A stretch of 43,480 nucleotides of DNA from Choristocarpus tenellus KU-1152 (lineage: Eukaryota > Phaeophyceae): contig CAXNAD020000028.1 of NCBI GenBank assembly GCA_964200185.2, positions 1 to 43,480 of the forward strand, in the 5' to 3' direction. The notes below the pieces were generated by a model, which was given only the letters and a program-made list of their open reading frames with translations, had not been told where the DNA came from and ran no database searches. The translations under genes were made by a program, and so were the position numbers. Positions 34,025 through 43,480 of the stretch are shown piece after piece (within the stretch, counting starts at the first letter, position 1; each line of letters opens with the position of its first letter).

Positions 34025-35626
34025 GTTTGTTTCCTTTGGACTTGGGACTCTTTCTCTTATGGGTCAACGCACGTCGAGCTGGCTCTATTTTCTTTAATAT
34101 GTTGGTACAACACACAAACAGAAGTTCGCCTTACAGGAATCCCTAGAACAATTGAAATATATTTTGATCCCAGTGAGATAGATGTATTCAGTGATCTGGG
34201 AAAAACAAGAAATTATCATAGACATATATGATTGGGGAACATATAAAAGTGGGCTACATCATTCGGTACGACTTTCTTCATAAATCGGATGGACTACATA
34301 CAATAGGCACCAAACTCTAACCCAAGCCCTAACCCTAATTCCAGAAACCAGGATCCTAATCCGTCCGAATCATAAAAAAAAATTGCAGCGAACAATCTAA
34401 TCCACTCCTATCTCAGAATTTGACCACGTTCCCTTATTATTATGCCCCCACTGACTCACACACTTGACAGCATTTTGCAACATCGTTTTTAAATTGGTTT
34501 GCGGTTCAAACATGAAAGGTGATAGGTTATGTTGACCAATTAACAGGCAGAGAAGGATGTTTCCCTGGGTCTCGACTGCTGGGAACACCTTCCAAAGCTT
34601 GTGGAAACTCCCGTACATAGCAGTTCTACATCATCATGTGATGTGATCCACTCCACCAAGCCAAACAAACATCTGTATGTGTCCAACTGTTTTCAAGGGG
34701 TGCGTGGAATGATCTGGATGGTGGTGGCAAAGATGAACCAAAGTAAAAGAGAGGTACCTAGATTTTGGTCGTTTTGCATTCTAAAATATTTTTCTTTTTT
34801 AATTCACTCTTACTTTTATGGATGAAGTGCTGAGAGTGCCTTGAGAAGTTGATTTCACTGAACTTTTTTATACAATTCAGAAACGTCCCTGTGCGCATTT
34901 GTTTGTGGAAAAACTCGAATTTCGCATTTTTCAACATAAAACTTCAACCCTGGATGCATCTTGCTTACTTTGGCTCAAATTAATTGTGAGAGTATCCACC
35001 AGATTCGAGGGAAAGGGAGGAGTGATGAACGGTGGCATGGTTCAACCCAACCTGCGAAGAAAAATCAAGGCACAACCAGGGCAATCAATGCAATTAGTTG
35101 TAGTATAACAGGTAGTTGATAGGGTAGAAATAATAGTACAATATGCACTTCCATATCTGACCACTGGTCAAGGGGCTAGGTGGGGAGGGAAGAAGTTGTA
35201 GACTAAAAGTGAGCAAATAAAAATAATAAACAATATAGATATTGAGAATATTCTGGTATGTATAATATATGTCAACATGATAGAGGGGGGTGTACCTATA
35301 TAAGAGAGGTCAATATAATAAGAGAAAACGGGATATGAGAGAGAGTAAATTGCCTTGTCACGACTTTTCAGCCTATAAGAGAGGTTTTCGCGTTTTCCTG
35401 CCAATTCTCTCTTATATCAAGCAAACTTGCATTTTTTTAAACTACTTGAATAAGGAGTTTCCCACAAAGTCTGTCTAAAGTTAACAAAATAGAATGAAAT
35501 AAGGGATAAAACTGCTCGAGACCAGCAGTACACAGCATAGAAGTCTCTTGTCTCTCAGTACTGTGCAGTACAGTACATACAGTATATCACATCAATTTTA
35601 GACAACTGCACTGTACAGATATAACC
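34025..35626. other. Intergenic, no supported gene
   Basis: This includes the presumed promoter of the minus-strand plastid protein gene. A 73-codon minus frame at 34397-34618 has a coding-like composition but no start context, family or splice partner. Around 35290-35420 two similar blocks (CCTATATAAGAGAGGT and CCTATAAGAGAGGT) give TATA-like sequence. Telomere-like CCCTAACCCTAA is present once near 34330. Confidence 0.45.
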
Positions 35627-35635
35627 ATGCCCTGT

Positions 35636-35674
35636 GCAGCGGGATCCCGCTGCAACATACAGGGTAATACCCTG
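35636..35674. repeat. Perfect 18-bp palindrome followed by a second inverted repeat
   Basis: GCAGCGGGATCCCGCTGC (35636-35653) is its own reverse complement. Six bases later CAGGGT-AAT-ACCCTG (35660-35674) is another perfect inverted repeat. The AT-rich sequence just upstream is full of AGTAC/GTACT motifs. This could be a binding-site cluster or the edge of the decayed element that follows. Confidence 0.85.
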
Positions 35675-35799
35675 GTCCGCTACACTATACATGCAATAAG
35701 TGTTGCGTTTGTGGTGGCTATCTTTCTGGCATTTTCGGTGTCATGGATCTTTTTTGGCGCCAGCAATATGAAACACATGTGGAAATTATGCGTGAGCCC

Positions 35800-36498
35800 C
35801 ACCAAAGACAAGACTTCAAGTCCTCCAGTCGGTGAAAACATGTCGAAGCGCCACAATAACAAGAAAGGTCAACATCCTCCCTGCCCCCGTCCAAGCAGAG
35901 CTGACCTCGAAGTTTGACAAAACTACTTGTACCTCGAACAAGTTCACCTCCAGCACTGACAACTCTGTTTAGGACACCGATGAGCTGATGCACATCATGC
36001 AGCACTTGATTGTTGACATGAGGAGCGACCATGTTGATGAGGATCTCTCTCCGGTGCTCTTGACGCTCTGCACCTCAAACCCGACGGAAACCATTTCAGG
36101 CTTCCATTGACGCAGCGAGAGCATGGATTGGTGAGGAAGACAACGATGAAGTGGCCAATGCGATACTAGAGGACTTGAAAGGTCAGCTGCTCGAGTAATC
36201 CTTGTACCAGTCAGACAATGAAACCTTAGGTCATGAGGATGATGATGGGTTTATGGGAGGGGGCAGCGTATCGGGGGCCGTGAGGAAAGGAGCAGCCTCT
36301 TCGGTGTTCTCGATTCCTCCACTGCCGTACTCTCAAGTAGCTAACGAGTTTGCAAGCTTAGAAACAACCACCGAAGAGTGCAGCATGAACGATGTTTTGT
36401 ACTATCTCCGGAAAGCAAAGCTGGCTTGGCTCAGTGCAATCGGGGCAAGGGCAATCAAACAAACAACCGGACATTTGAGATTTTTTTGGCAGTCCTAA
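35800..36498 (+). pseudogene. Decayed reading frames of an unknown protein or element
   Basis: Coding-like peptides continue on the + strand but switch frame and meet stops. A frame from about 35840 (KVNILPAPVQAELTSKFDK) meets TAG near 35970 and continues with DELMHIMQHLIVDM. A second frame carries FQASIDAARAWIGEEDNDEV up to a TAA at 36198. A third, 36202-36498, has a Gly/Ser-rich start and a stretch CSMNDVLYYLRKAK. No family is recognised. Short introns cannot be excluded, but the pattern of shifts next to retroelements fits an eroded mobile-element gene. Confidence 0.45.
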
Positions 36499-36919
36499 CT
36501 TTTTTATCACGGAATAAGTTGTTTACTCAGTGCGTGTGATGGGGGGTGCATGGCAGTGCAGCGACATTTGATCCACGGTAGTGTTTTTGACACTGTACTC
36601 TACATTATCCTTGTAGAGTGCAATTGAATAAGTAGGGCAGGGCATCGGAGGGAGATTGGCTTTGAACATTGATTTGATTTGAACTGAGAGTCGTCTGTCC
36701 AGTCATCCACGGCTTGCACATGCTTTTCTTGGGAAGGTGTACTATATATATGAGTGAATACATCGCAATGAGCGCAATTTACGAAAGTTACAGTACCGTA
36801 TACCAATGACACTGGTATACTGTGGAGGGGTGGTGTAGATGTGGTGCTTGCTGCACCACCGCAGCTTCATTGAAATGGGCTCACCGAGGGCAATGTTCAA
36901 TATGTATCTACATGTAGGG

Positions 36920-37719
36920 TCAAAGTATCTGGGAGGGGGATGCTGGCGTCCGTTTTTGACCCTTTTTTCGACTTTCACTTCTTGGTGTAATTTGGTTACA
37001 CATGTCGGATTTGTAATGTGGGCGAAAAAAAGAAGACTGTTGGTTAGGTTCCCTTCTGTCCTCACATACGCACGAGGAATGGGAATATATGCCACCATTT
37101 ATTTGGGCTTGGTTAGGAGTTTCGACGTTTGCATGTGTCGGATTTCGAATGTGTTCAAACAGGCTTATTGGTTGGTGTATGTTGGTCGTATAGTTAGGAT
37201 GGAGAATGAGAGATATGGCACTGGTTGTTTCAGGGTTAGTTATTGGTTGTTTGGTTGCATGAGTGGGATTTGTTTAGCACATAAAGAGGGCTATCGGTTA
37301 GGGTGTGTTGTCCCAGTGTTAGCACGAGGAAATGAAAAAAAGACCATGGACTGTTTTGAGGTTACTTTTTTCGTTTGTTTGCTCGTATGAGTCGTGTCTA
37401 GTATGTACACAAAGAGGACTGTCAGTTAGGGCCTATTGTCCTGGTGTGTGCATGAGGAACTGTTCAAATTTAGTAATTCGTTTATTTGCTTGCATGTGTC
37501 GGATTTAGTATGTACCCAGACAGGGTTGTCGGTCAGGGTGTTAGGGTTAAAGTTGTTGGCATGAAGGAAGGGAAAAGGGTCAGGTTTTGCTTTTGGGTTA
37601 GTGTAGTGTTTCTTTGATATCATGTGTCGATGGATTCTGGATGTTTCACAAAAGGGTTATTAGTCAAGGTCTATTGTCGTACGTTTCGCTGGAAGTATCT
37701 TAAGATATACTTCCCTTGA
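36920..37719. repeat. Degenerate ~125-bp tandem array bounded by the MITE-family end
   Basis: The left edge starts with TCAAAGTATCT and GTCCGTTTTTG, as in the elements at 2295 and 43291, and the right edge carries the inverse-like AGATATACTTCCCTTGA (37703-37719). Inside, a block reading roughly GCATGTGTCGGATTT, then GTATGT, then TGTCGGTTAGGGT, then a GAGGAA end recurs at about 37003, 37133, 37257, 37387, 37492 and 37620. Because the repeat has few stops on +, a 183-codon open frame (36839-37390) arises; it is not a gene. TTAGGG-like words recur in each unit. Confidence 0.65.
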
Positions 37720-37829
37720 TTCAGGGTGAGGGTTAGTGGGTTGAATAAATCCTGATGGGCTAGGGTTGATTTGGTGCAAGTAGGGTTGATGATGGCACTT
37801 GTACGTAATTCAGGTAAGACGCTTGTCTA

Positions 37830-38449
37830 TTTTAGGTTGCCACGGGATGCAGATGGGCTCAGTATAAGTGTTAGGTACAGCTTGCTGGTCAGGCGCTCGC
37901 ATGGTGTATCGCCACCCAGGTACTCGTGTAGCATGCCTGTGGTCTTGTATGTGGCATCCGTCACCACGAAAAACCAGAACTCCTCCCTAGTCTAGCCTGG
38001 ATCAGCTGGCTGTGCGCCACTTGCATCACCTGTTTGATTGCCCGCTCAGCAATCCCGTTGCTCTGGGCGTGCGCGTGGGGGTCTTGCGACACTCCATGCC
38101 CCCGCTCTGTCAGCATGCACTGGAACCTTACACTCCTCCCGAACTCGCCAGTGCCATCCCCACTGATGCACCTCACCATCACCCCTTCCCGAGCCATCTC
38201 GTCGATGTAGGTGGTGGCACCCGCATTAGCGGTGTCCTTGGTATGCAGACCCATCACGCGCTTCTCCCGGCTGGTCTCGTCCACAAACACCTGGAAGTAC
38301 TTCATGCCCATCACATCCAGGTCGAAGGGTCCATCTGTGCACCACCTCCCCCACCGTCTTGGGACTGCGGCCGCCCCATGTGTAATTGAGTGCTTTGGGC
38401 TTGCACTCCTTGCATACCTGGCAGTGGAGCTCTGAGGCGACTGTGGCAT
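37830..38449 (-). pseudogene. Copia integrase core, truncated
   Basis: The core carries YFQVFVDETSREKRV after an upstream Asp (DLDVMG), a second Asp in SGDGTGEFG, and Glu in SNGIAERAIKQVM, 36 residues after the second Asp (35 is usual). After a frame change at about 37961 the expected downstream stretch VVTDATYKTTG and GGDTPCERLTSKLYL is still visible to about 37830, where similarity ends. Confidence 0.85.
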
Positions 38450-38560
38450 CTGCGATGTCCAGGAGGCTGTGCTTCTGCAGGTGCTTAATCGCGAATGGGT
38501 TGAGGTGACCTATGATGTTGTGCCAGTCGGAGAGGGAGAGGCGCTGCTGCTTATTGGCGT
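38340..38560 (-). pseudogene. Copia GAG-pre-integrase HHCC zinc-binding region
   Basis: The minus strand reads DWHNIIGHLNPFAIKHLQKH and then CQVCKECK, giving the H-X3-H ... C-X2-C arrangement of the integrase N-terminal domain in Copia polyproteins. Confidence 0.85.
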
Positions 38561-38603
38561 AGCTAGCTTTGGCTATCGCCTGGTCCTCTTTTTTTACGTG
38601 AAA

Positions 38604-39014
38604 CTAAGCCCACAGCATGAGGAAGGATCCCTTCTCCTCCAAATGGATCTTGGCTGCCCCTTTGTTGGTCTGGATGTAGCTCCTCCTGATCCCTGAGTCC
38701 ACGAACTCACCTCCCCTGCACCTCATGCTGCCTGTGCTGAGAAGCCTGCATGGCAGACCCGGTACCCGGAGCACATCCTGGAGCACAATCGTGGTCGGTG
38801 TGCCTGTCTCATCAGTTGTCTCCAGGACCATCTTGCCGGTTTCTTGTGCATCCAGTGTACCCTTGTTTCCAAAGGTGCAGGTGCAGGTGAGCGCTGTTGC
38901 TGCAGTGAGGTCCTGCAGTCGGGGAGTGAGGTGCATGTTTGCACCCAAGTCGCACAGGAGGCTGATGGTCTTGGGCAGATCCTGAGATGAAGCCAGGAGC
39001 GCTGCCCCGACCAT
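38604..39014 (-). pseudogene. Copia aspartic protease region with altered active site
   Basis: A 136-codon frame has the Copia protease layout: LLCDLGANMHLTP where D-(S/T)-G-A is usual, then VLQDVLRVPGLPCRLLSTGSM (the common L-x-V-P-x-L-x-x-L-L-S block). The catalytic triad reads Asp-Leu-Gly, so activity is unlikely. It ends in a stop before the integrase. Confidence 0.85.
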
Positions 39015-39203
39015 CCTGTTGTACCCGTCTTCCCCAACAGACCACGTTCATGGCCAGGAACGCCCACGATCAGCCCTGGCGATCAGCCTTGGCACCTCCT
39101 CCACTGCCGCTGCTCTGATCCCTGGCTGGCGGTGGTGGGAACTTGTGCGCCGCCCCAAGCCCGTGGGGGCACTTATTCGGAGGTTTGCGGCCAGGTACGA
39201 GTG

Positions 39204-39245
39204 ACACTCCTTCCACCTGTGGTTGTGTTTGAGACAAAAGGCACA
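39204..39245 (-). pseudogene. Copia gag CCHC zinc knuckle
   Basis: CAFCLKHNHRWKEC fits C-X2-C-X4-H-X4-C exactly. It lies in the 96-codon minus frame 39048-39338, between the capsid region and the protease, as expected for a retrotransposon nucleocapsid motif. Confidence 0.85.
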
Positions 39246-39468
39246 TTGGTTGAAACTTACACCGCTCCCGGACCCCTGTCTCCCTGTCGGTGTCCCTGCA
39301 CCGGTGTGGAGCGCCATAGCACCCGAGCTCCTGGTCATCTCCCCGTGACCTCCATCGTCATGTACGAAGAGGAGGAGATGATGGCTGTCTCGAGTTGGTT
39401 GTATGTGAGGTCCAGTGCTGTGGACAGCTGCGTGAACACCTGTGGCATGCTATCCCTCATGCCGATGA

Positions 39469-40009
39469 TCATAGCCCCCCCCCCTTCTTGGCTTGGTCCT
39501 CCTTGGCCGCCTCCAGCTGCTCGTACTCCGTCCAGGCGAGATCGAGACGGATGACAAAGTCAGCAGCTTTCTCCACCGACAAGCAGTACATGTTCCGCAG
39601 CTTCATCTCAAGAGCTATGAGCTGCATGGGCCGCTGCACCATAGCATGCCCCCCATAGATTTGTTCTAGCTTGAGCCAGGCTGCCCTCCCGTTGGGGCTG
39701 CCGTTGTTTTCGTGAGTGCTGACCACCATTGCTGTGGCCTCCCTCATGGCCTGGCCCAGTAGGAACCACAAGGCCTCGTGATGCTTGATGTACTTGTCAT
39801 ATGTGCTGTGGTCCCCAAACGATATATCAGCCATCGGAGATGCAGGGATGTGGTACACCGGTTGGAGGATGCATGCAGTACAGTCCCTTCCCTCCCACAT
39901 AGCTCACAAGCGCCATCTGCCATTCTGCCCATTTCTCCCTTGTATGGCCCTGTGTGGAAGTCCATAGTGGCAGCTTACATGGGTCCGCTTCCATACCTGT
40001 GAGGCTCAT
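39469..40009 (-). pseudogene. Copia gag (capsid) region, frameshifted
   Basis: A first frame from ATG at 40009 carries the typical gag opening (KLPLWTSTQGHTREKWAEWQ) and runs into a stop. The body continues in another frame to 39469 with WLKLEQIYGG and EKAADFVIRLDLAWTEYEQL, typical of UBN2-type Copia gag. A third frame then carries MRDSMPQVFTQLSTALDLTY before the zinc knuckle. At least two frameshifts separate these parts. Confidence 0.85.
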
Positions 40010-40084
40010 AACCTGTGCAAAAAGAGCTGTTCAAATAGAGTTTTTGCTTTAAGTGATATTAATGAATTAATTAGCAGAGTCAAC

Positions 40085-40601
40085 ACCACCCCTCGAGGGA
40101 GGAGAGATTGTTTGTATTTCTCATACTATCTTTGTTTGAGATGCCCGTTAGAGGCCATTCACTCGTTCCTCGCTTGTTCGTTCCACAGTCAGCATCTGCA
40201 TAGCCAATTAGGTGGTCCATTGGTGTATTCCCATACAATCCAAAATCTCCAAACGTAAACTCATGTTCTTTAGTACCTAACAGATGCCCTACTACTCTCT
40301 CAGCATTTAATCAACCACACCAATTTGAAATCTTCTCACAAGATGTCAGACTCTCCAACTGCAAAAGACGCATGAGGTCCCTAGTTATTATTACTGCCCA
40401 TTGCATACCACCAACCATTGATCTGTAGCCATCTGAAACAGGCCCCTCCTTCTCCACCACCCTCTTTGCGATTGACGGTACCTTGTAATTTGTGCCAATC
40501 CCGTATCTTTCTCCCAGCTCTCCAATGTATGAGCTCTGGTCCACCACAGGTGTCCTAGTCTTCCTGTTTCTCCTGATTCTGCAGCCCATGAACTCGGTCA
40601 C
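40085..40601 (-). pseudogene. Copia reverse transcriptase C-terminus and start of RNase H
   Basis: The 96-codon frame 40311-40601 reads FMGCRIRRNRKTRTPVVDQ, YIGELGERYGIGTN and GPVSDGYRSMVGGMQWAVII, the standard Copia pattern (F-L-G ... Y-R-S-L-V-G-x-M-Q-W ... T-R-x-D). After a frame change it continues with ERVVGHLLGTKEHEFTFG and IGYADADCGTNKRGTS, the first Asp motif of the Copia RNase H. It then ends near 40085. Confidence 0.88.
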
Positions 40602-40924
40602 CTAACCCAAATTATCCTCTGGGAACTTCTCGTTCAATTCCCCAAATGATACGGATAGCATAGCCTGGAACATAAACAAATCTTCACCCACCATATGTGT
40701 AATGGTCTGTTCCACTTTTCCGTAAGGTTGAGGTGTTCCAAGGAAAGTATACTGATGCCAATCCTGTGTTCATCCTTCTTCCACTTGCCAGTCAAAATAT
40801 TGCCACCCTCCCTAGGCATACTTTTGAATCACCTCAGTAATATTCCGCTTTGTGCTCCATCGGATGAATGTCAATACGTGCAGCAGGTCTCACTCTACCA
40901 CTTGGCCCTCACTGGGCAGTAACA

Positions 40925-41400
40925 TATGTTGCAGCCTCAACTAAGGTCAGTTCATCAGTTACCACAACATCCTCCTCTGGCATTACGTTCTCTCCAGTCC
41001 ACAGGTCAAGATCAACATCGACTCTGACCATCCTTGAGTTAGGCCTCTCATCCTCAACAGTTCCCCCTGGGTCCATGTTATCTCTTGCAACCCCTACAAG
41101 GGTATATTCTCCTGTCGCTACAACATCCTCCCCTGACATTGTATTCACTCCATTTGAACTCCCAATATCATCAACATCACGTCTGGCCATGCTTCAGATA
41201 GGCCTCTCCTTCTCAACAGTCAGTCCCCTCTGGAACAATGGTATCACCTACAATCCCTTCAATGGTATGCTCTCTTGTTGTTACATCCTTCTCTGACCTT
41301 GTGATCTCCTTTAGACGTTCACTCTCAGACGATATTTACTCCAACCCTCGTGGGGGCTAGTTCGTCTGTCCATGCCTCCACCTCGGCAAAAACTAGTCCT
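40925..41400 (-). repeat. Imperfect ~170-bp tandem duplication within decayed element
   Basis: A unit encoding an acidic peptide of the form EDVVxTxExTLV recurs at least twice in the minus frame 40909-41190 (EEDVVVTDELTLVEA and GEDVVATGEYTLVGV), and a third diverged copy extends toward 41400. The nucleotide sequence shows the same repetition (ACAACATCCTCC motifs on +). It lies between the gag-like part and the RT remnant. Confidence 0.6.
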
Positions 41401-41576
41401 GACACGATCTTCTCTGGTACATAGGGTGATGGTCTTGTGGTATGTTAATAGGTTGCTTGAGCTAACTTTTATAGTAAACATTCCATAATGCTTCCCATCT
41501 GTCTTTTTATAGTGTAATCACGCTCCCCAGAAGAAGGGGTTAATCTTGGAATTTTCCATTTTCCAACATTATTCTC

Positions 41577-42719
41577 CACCTCACTGTTTCTCCTCTTGAA
41601 TCTTCAAAAATCCGCCAGTGCTCTTAACATCGCCTCTCCCCTTTCCTTTACCATTCTTCCTCTCCCTTCTGGGGTTTGGTCCAGAATTATTCGATCCTTT
41701 ACCAGTGTCACTTTAAGACCTCCACCACGTTTAGGACAGTATTTAAGCCTTGTGTCCTGTCACTCCACAAGCATAACAAGCACCTGTGTATGATCCGGAA
41801 GGTGACGAAACAACAGTGGGGCAAGAAGATTGAAAATGTGGTCCACCACACCACGCGTCCTGATTGTTGATCCTTTCAACACTCTGTAGTTTCGCCTCCC
41901 GCATGGACTCCACCCATTATCATTGCGTCGCAATTGCTCTTCTTGGAGTTTGTGCATGGTTTCACTGGCTCGTCTTTGAAGATCAAGTCTGATTGTGCGC
42001 CCTCTCCCAGTAGTCTGTCGATCTCAACAAAACACTCCTCCTAAAGGTAACTGTGCATTGCGCTAACCTCCTCGCTAGGCTCATCATTGATGGGCCTTAC
42101 CTTCTTGACCAGCCTGTCCAGCTCTAGAATGATCGTGGATGGATCTTCCCTTACAGGTAGATGGAGAGAATTTGACTTGGACAGCATGATTGCTCTTTCT
42201 TAAATAGCGTTCTGAGCAAGAGGGTTCCTCAGAGATTTGAACGCTTTTGAAGAACTGTCATGATTATCCGCAATTTGCTTGGCAAGTTCACCTAAGACTG
42301 TCACCAAGGCTGCCTTCTGGACTTCTCTCTCTGTCCATCTCGTTTCATCAAGCATGACACAGTTCACACAGAAGAACATCCTCCCATACATCAATGGAAG
42401 CACACGTATGTATGTTTCTCTCAAACGTTGGATATCCTTCCTGGTCATCATCGCCGTTGCGCACTTTGACAGGAATGGGATGAAAGGCCGCATGCCCTCT
42501 CCTGAGATCCTTGCAAAGTGCATGGTTTTGCTAACCAACCGCCTGTTCGTCTTCATCCTCCAACTTTGACTCAATTTCCACCCCACCATCTTCAGCTGCT
42601 GTTATTGGTGCCATCTCTTTATACACCACTCTTCTCAACGCGGGTCTGCTATTACTGATGAACGCCTCCATTAGCACTCCTCCTCCAAGCAATTTACGGT
42701 AGCCTTGAAAACTTAGCAC
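41577..42719 (-). pseudogene. Gag-like region of second element, with broken zinc knuckle
   Basis: The minus strand shows successive coding-like frames: 42719-42531 (acidic end), 42589-42200 (FARISGEGMRPFIPFLSK and ETRWTEREVQKAALVTVLGE), then from 42177 a frame (MLSKSNSLHLPVREDPSTII) with one internal stop, then 41957-41760. At about 41750 a C-X2-C-X4-H-X4-C knuckle is present but split by a one-base shift and a stop (CYACGVTGHKA, then YCPKR). Position and knuckle support a gag origin; the capsid part itself does not match a family I recognise. Confidence 0.5.
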
Positions 42720-43290
42720 AATTCAGTAAGGCTACCTAGCACGTTAAAGCTGATGTTCCCAATACTGTCCATATAAATGACTTGATTAATTCCTTAACGG
42801 GTTGGACAGGCTGTAGATAAAGGAATGAAGGAGGAGTGAATCTTTAAGCTCAAGAGGGGGGGGTTCTCTTCCACCAAATCTATCCTACTCTGTGGATAAT
42901 TTATCACTCATCACAGATTACTTTCTGCACAAATTACTTGTTACAATATTTCTTGTTCCTGAACTCTTCTTCTATATTCTTGACAAGTAGTGCTTCTTGG
43001 AATGACGTCATCTTGTAAATGAAGAAATGATTAGACACAGCACCAACCGTGCTCACGAACAGATTTGACCCAGACATTGTGTTACCGAGTAAGTATCAAC
43101 GCCAATTCAGTCAGTGTTGATGGAGATCTCACTGTATCTAGAATCACAACCCATTACCTACCTTCTACATGTCAGAACTTAAAACAATGTCACATCTAGT
43201 AAGTGGGTACAGCGTCTTGTATTATAAATGGATAAGAGAGGATGGCGCATATTTTAGTCACCTTAATGACAACCAAGCTTGACAAGAGGC
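42720..43290. other. No supported gene
   Basis: AT-rich spacer between the decayed retroelement and the inverted-repeat element at the right edge. No open frame with family or splice support. Confidence 0.5.
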
Positions 43291-43480
43291 TCAAAGTATC
43301 TGGGGGGGTGTGGCGGCTGTCCATTCGGGGCCCATTTTTCCATGTCGCGATTTTTGTGTGCTTTGGTTGCATGTGTTGGATGGATAATTAATGTAAGTGC
43401 ACTTTTCCTGATCAGGGCCCGAATGGACACCCAGGTGTAGTAAACCTTATCCCCCCCACAACTACTCGCGGTATTCTAGG
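43291..43480. mobile_element. MITE-like inverted-repeat element, right edge of window
   Basis: It starts with TCAAAGTATCT and has inner arms GTCCATTCGGG (43319-43329) and CCCGAATGGAC (43418-43428), exact reverse complements. The outer right part (AAACCTTATCCCCCCC) partly mirrors the left G-run. The left end matches the elements at 2295 and 36920 in the same orientation. The interior is short and non-coding. The far right end may lie outside the window. Confidence 0.6.

Larger units (their letters stand above)
37830..40009 (-). mobile_element. Ty1/Copia retrotransposon, truncated: gag, protease, integrase; reverse transcriptase missing
   Basis: On the minus strand the order is gag, zinc knuckle, protease, integrase zinc-binding region, integrase core, as in Copia (Pseudoviridae). 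Each part is in a different frame or split by stops, so the element is dead. It ends within the C-terminal part of the integrase near 37830, and no RT/RNase H follows. No long terminal repeats could be recognised at either end. Base composition is more GC-rich than the flanking region, suggesting fairly recent arrival. Confidence 0.9.
40085..42719 (-). mobile_element. Second, strongly decayed Copia-like element (gag-like, zinc knuckle, RT/RNase H remnant)
   Basis: Upstream on the minus strand, this interval holds a gag-like region with an interrupted zinc knuckle, a tandemly duplicated acidic segment and a piece of reverse transcriptase/RNase H. Protease, integrase and the N-terminal half of RT are absent, and all parts are frameshifted. 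It stops only 76 bp before the gag start of the first element, with no LTR between. Confidence 0.65.

Noticed and set aside
36839-37390. 183-codon + open frame, the longest short-gene candidate in the right half
   Set aside because: It covers a degenerate 125-bp tandem array; its open state follows from the repeat, and composition (W/Y/V/C-rich) and lack of family do not support a protein.
38012-38435. 125-codon and 74-codon + frames
   Set aside because: Antisense to the Copia integrase, whose minus-strand motifs are clear.
39132-39658. + strand frames of 140 and 87 codons
   Set aside because: They are shadows of the Copia gag region coded on the minus strand.

Overview
The window reads as nuclear DNA of a eukaryote with spliceosomal (GT-AG) introns. 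It contains no bacterial operon, phage or CRISPR signal. Genes are broken into short exons by introns of roughly 0.1 to 2.3 kb. Two gene products begin with a hydrophobic signal peptide that runs into a phenylalanine motif (LAFAP in one, GSFVIP in the other). This resembles the bipartite plastid presequence of algae with red-lineage complex plastids, so a stramenopile, cryptophyte or similar alga is my best guess. That is an inference from two presequences only.

Layout, left to right. 1-533: a cytosine-free minisatellite inside an intron. 910-8454 (+): the last exons of the spliceosome subunit SF3B3/SAP130, with a small inverted-repeat element in its largest visible intron. 8455-14.7 kb: mostly without a clear gene; it holds a hairpin, a lone candidate exon on +, and a phase-consistent chain of candidate exons on - of unknown function. 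15052-16981 (+): a phase-consistent small multi-exon gene model, unrecognised. 17468-22408 (+): an aspartyl/asparaginyl beta-hydroxylase family dioxygenase with a possible plastid presequence. 24938-26885 (+): the BuGZ/ZNF207/SUF4 zinc-finger protein. 27201-34024 (-): an eight-exon gene, convergent with BuGZ, coding for a helical and probably plastid-targeted protein I do not recognise. 35.6-43.48 kb: a repeat-rich accessory region with decayed reading frames, a 125-bp tandem array, two truncated and frameshifted Ty1/Copia retrotransposons on -, and further copies of the inverted-repeat family first seen in the SF3B3 intron.

The genes do not form a pathway. SF3B3 (branch-site recognition) and BuGZ (kinetochore Bub3 chaperone, also linked to splicing) are housekeeping nuclear proteins. 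The dioxygenase and the minus-strand protein may act in the plastid. Exon borders were set by hand from splice consensus, phase and protein similarity remembered from the families. No alignment or transcript was available.

The observations most worth following are a three-copy dispersed inverted-repeat element family, a triplicated in-phase 3' splice site in SF3B3, the apparently plastid-directed AspH-type dioxygenase, and the unrecognised minus-strand plastid protein.
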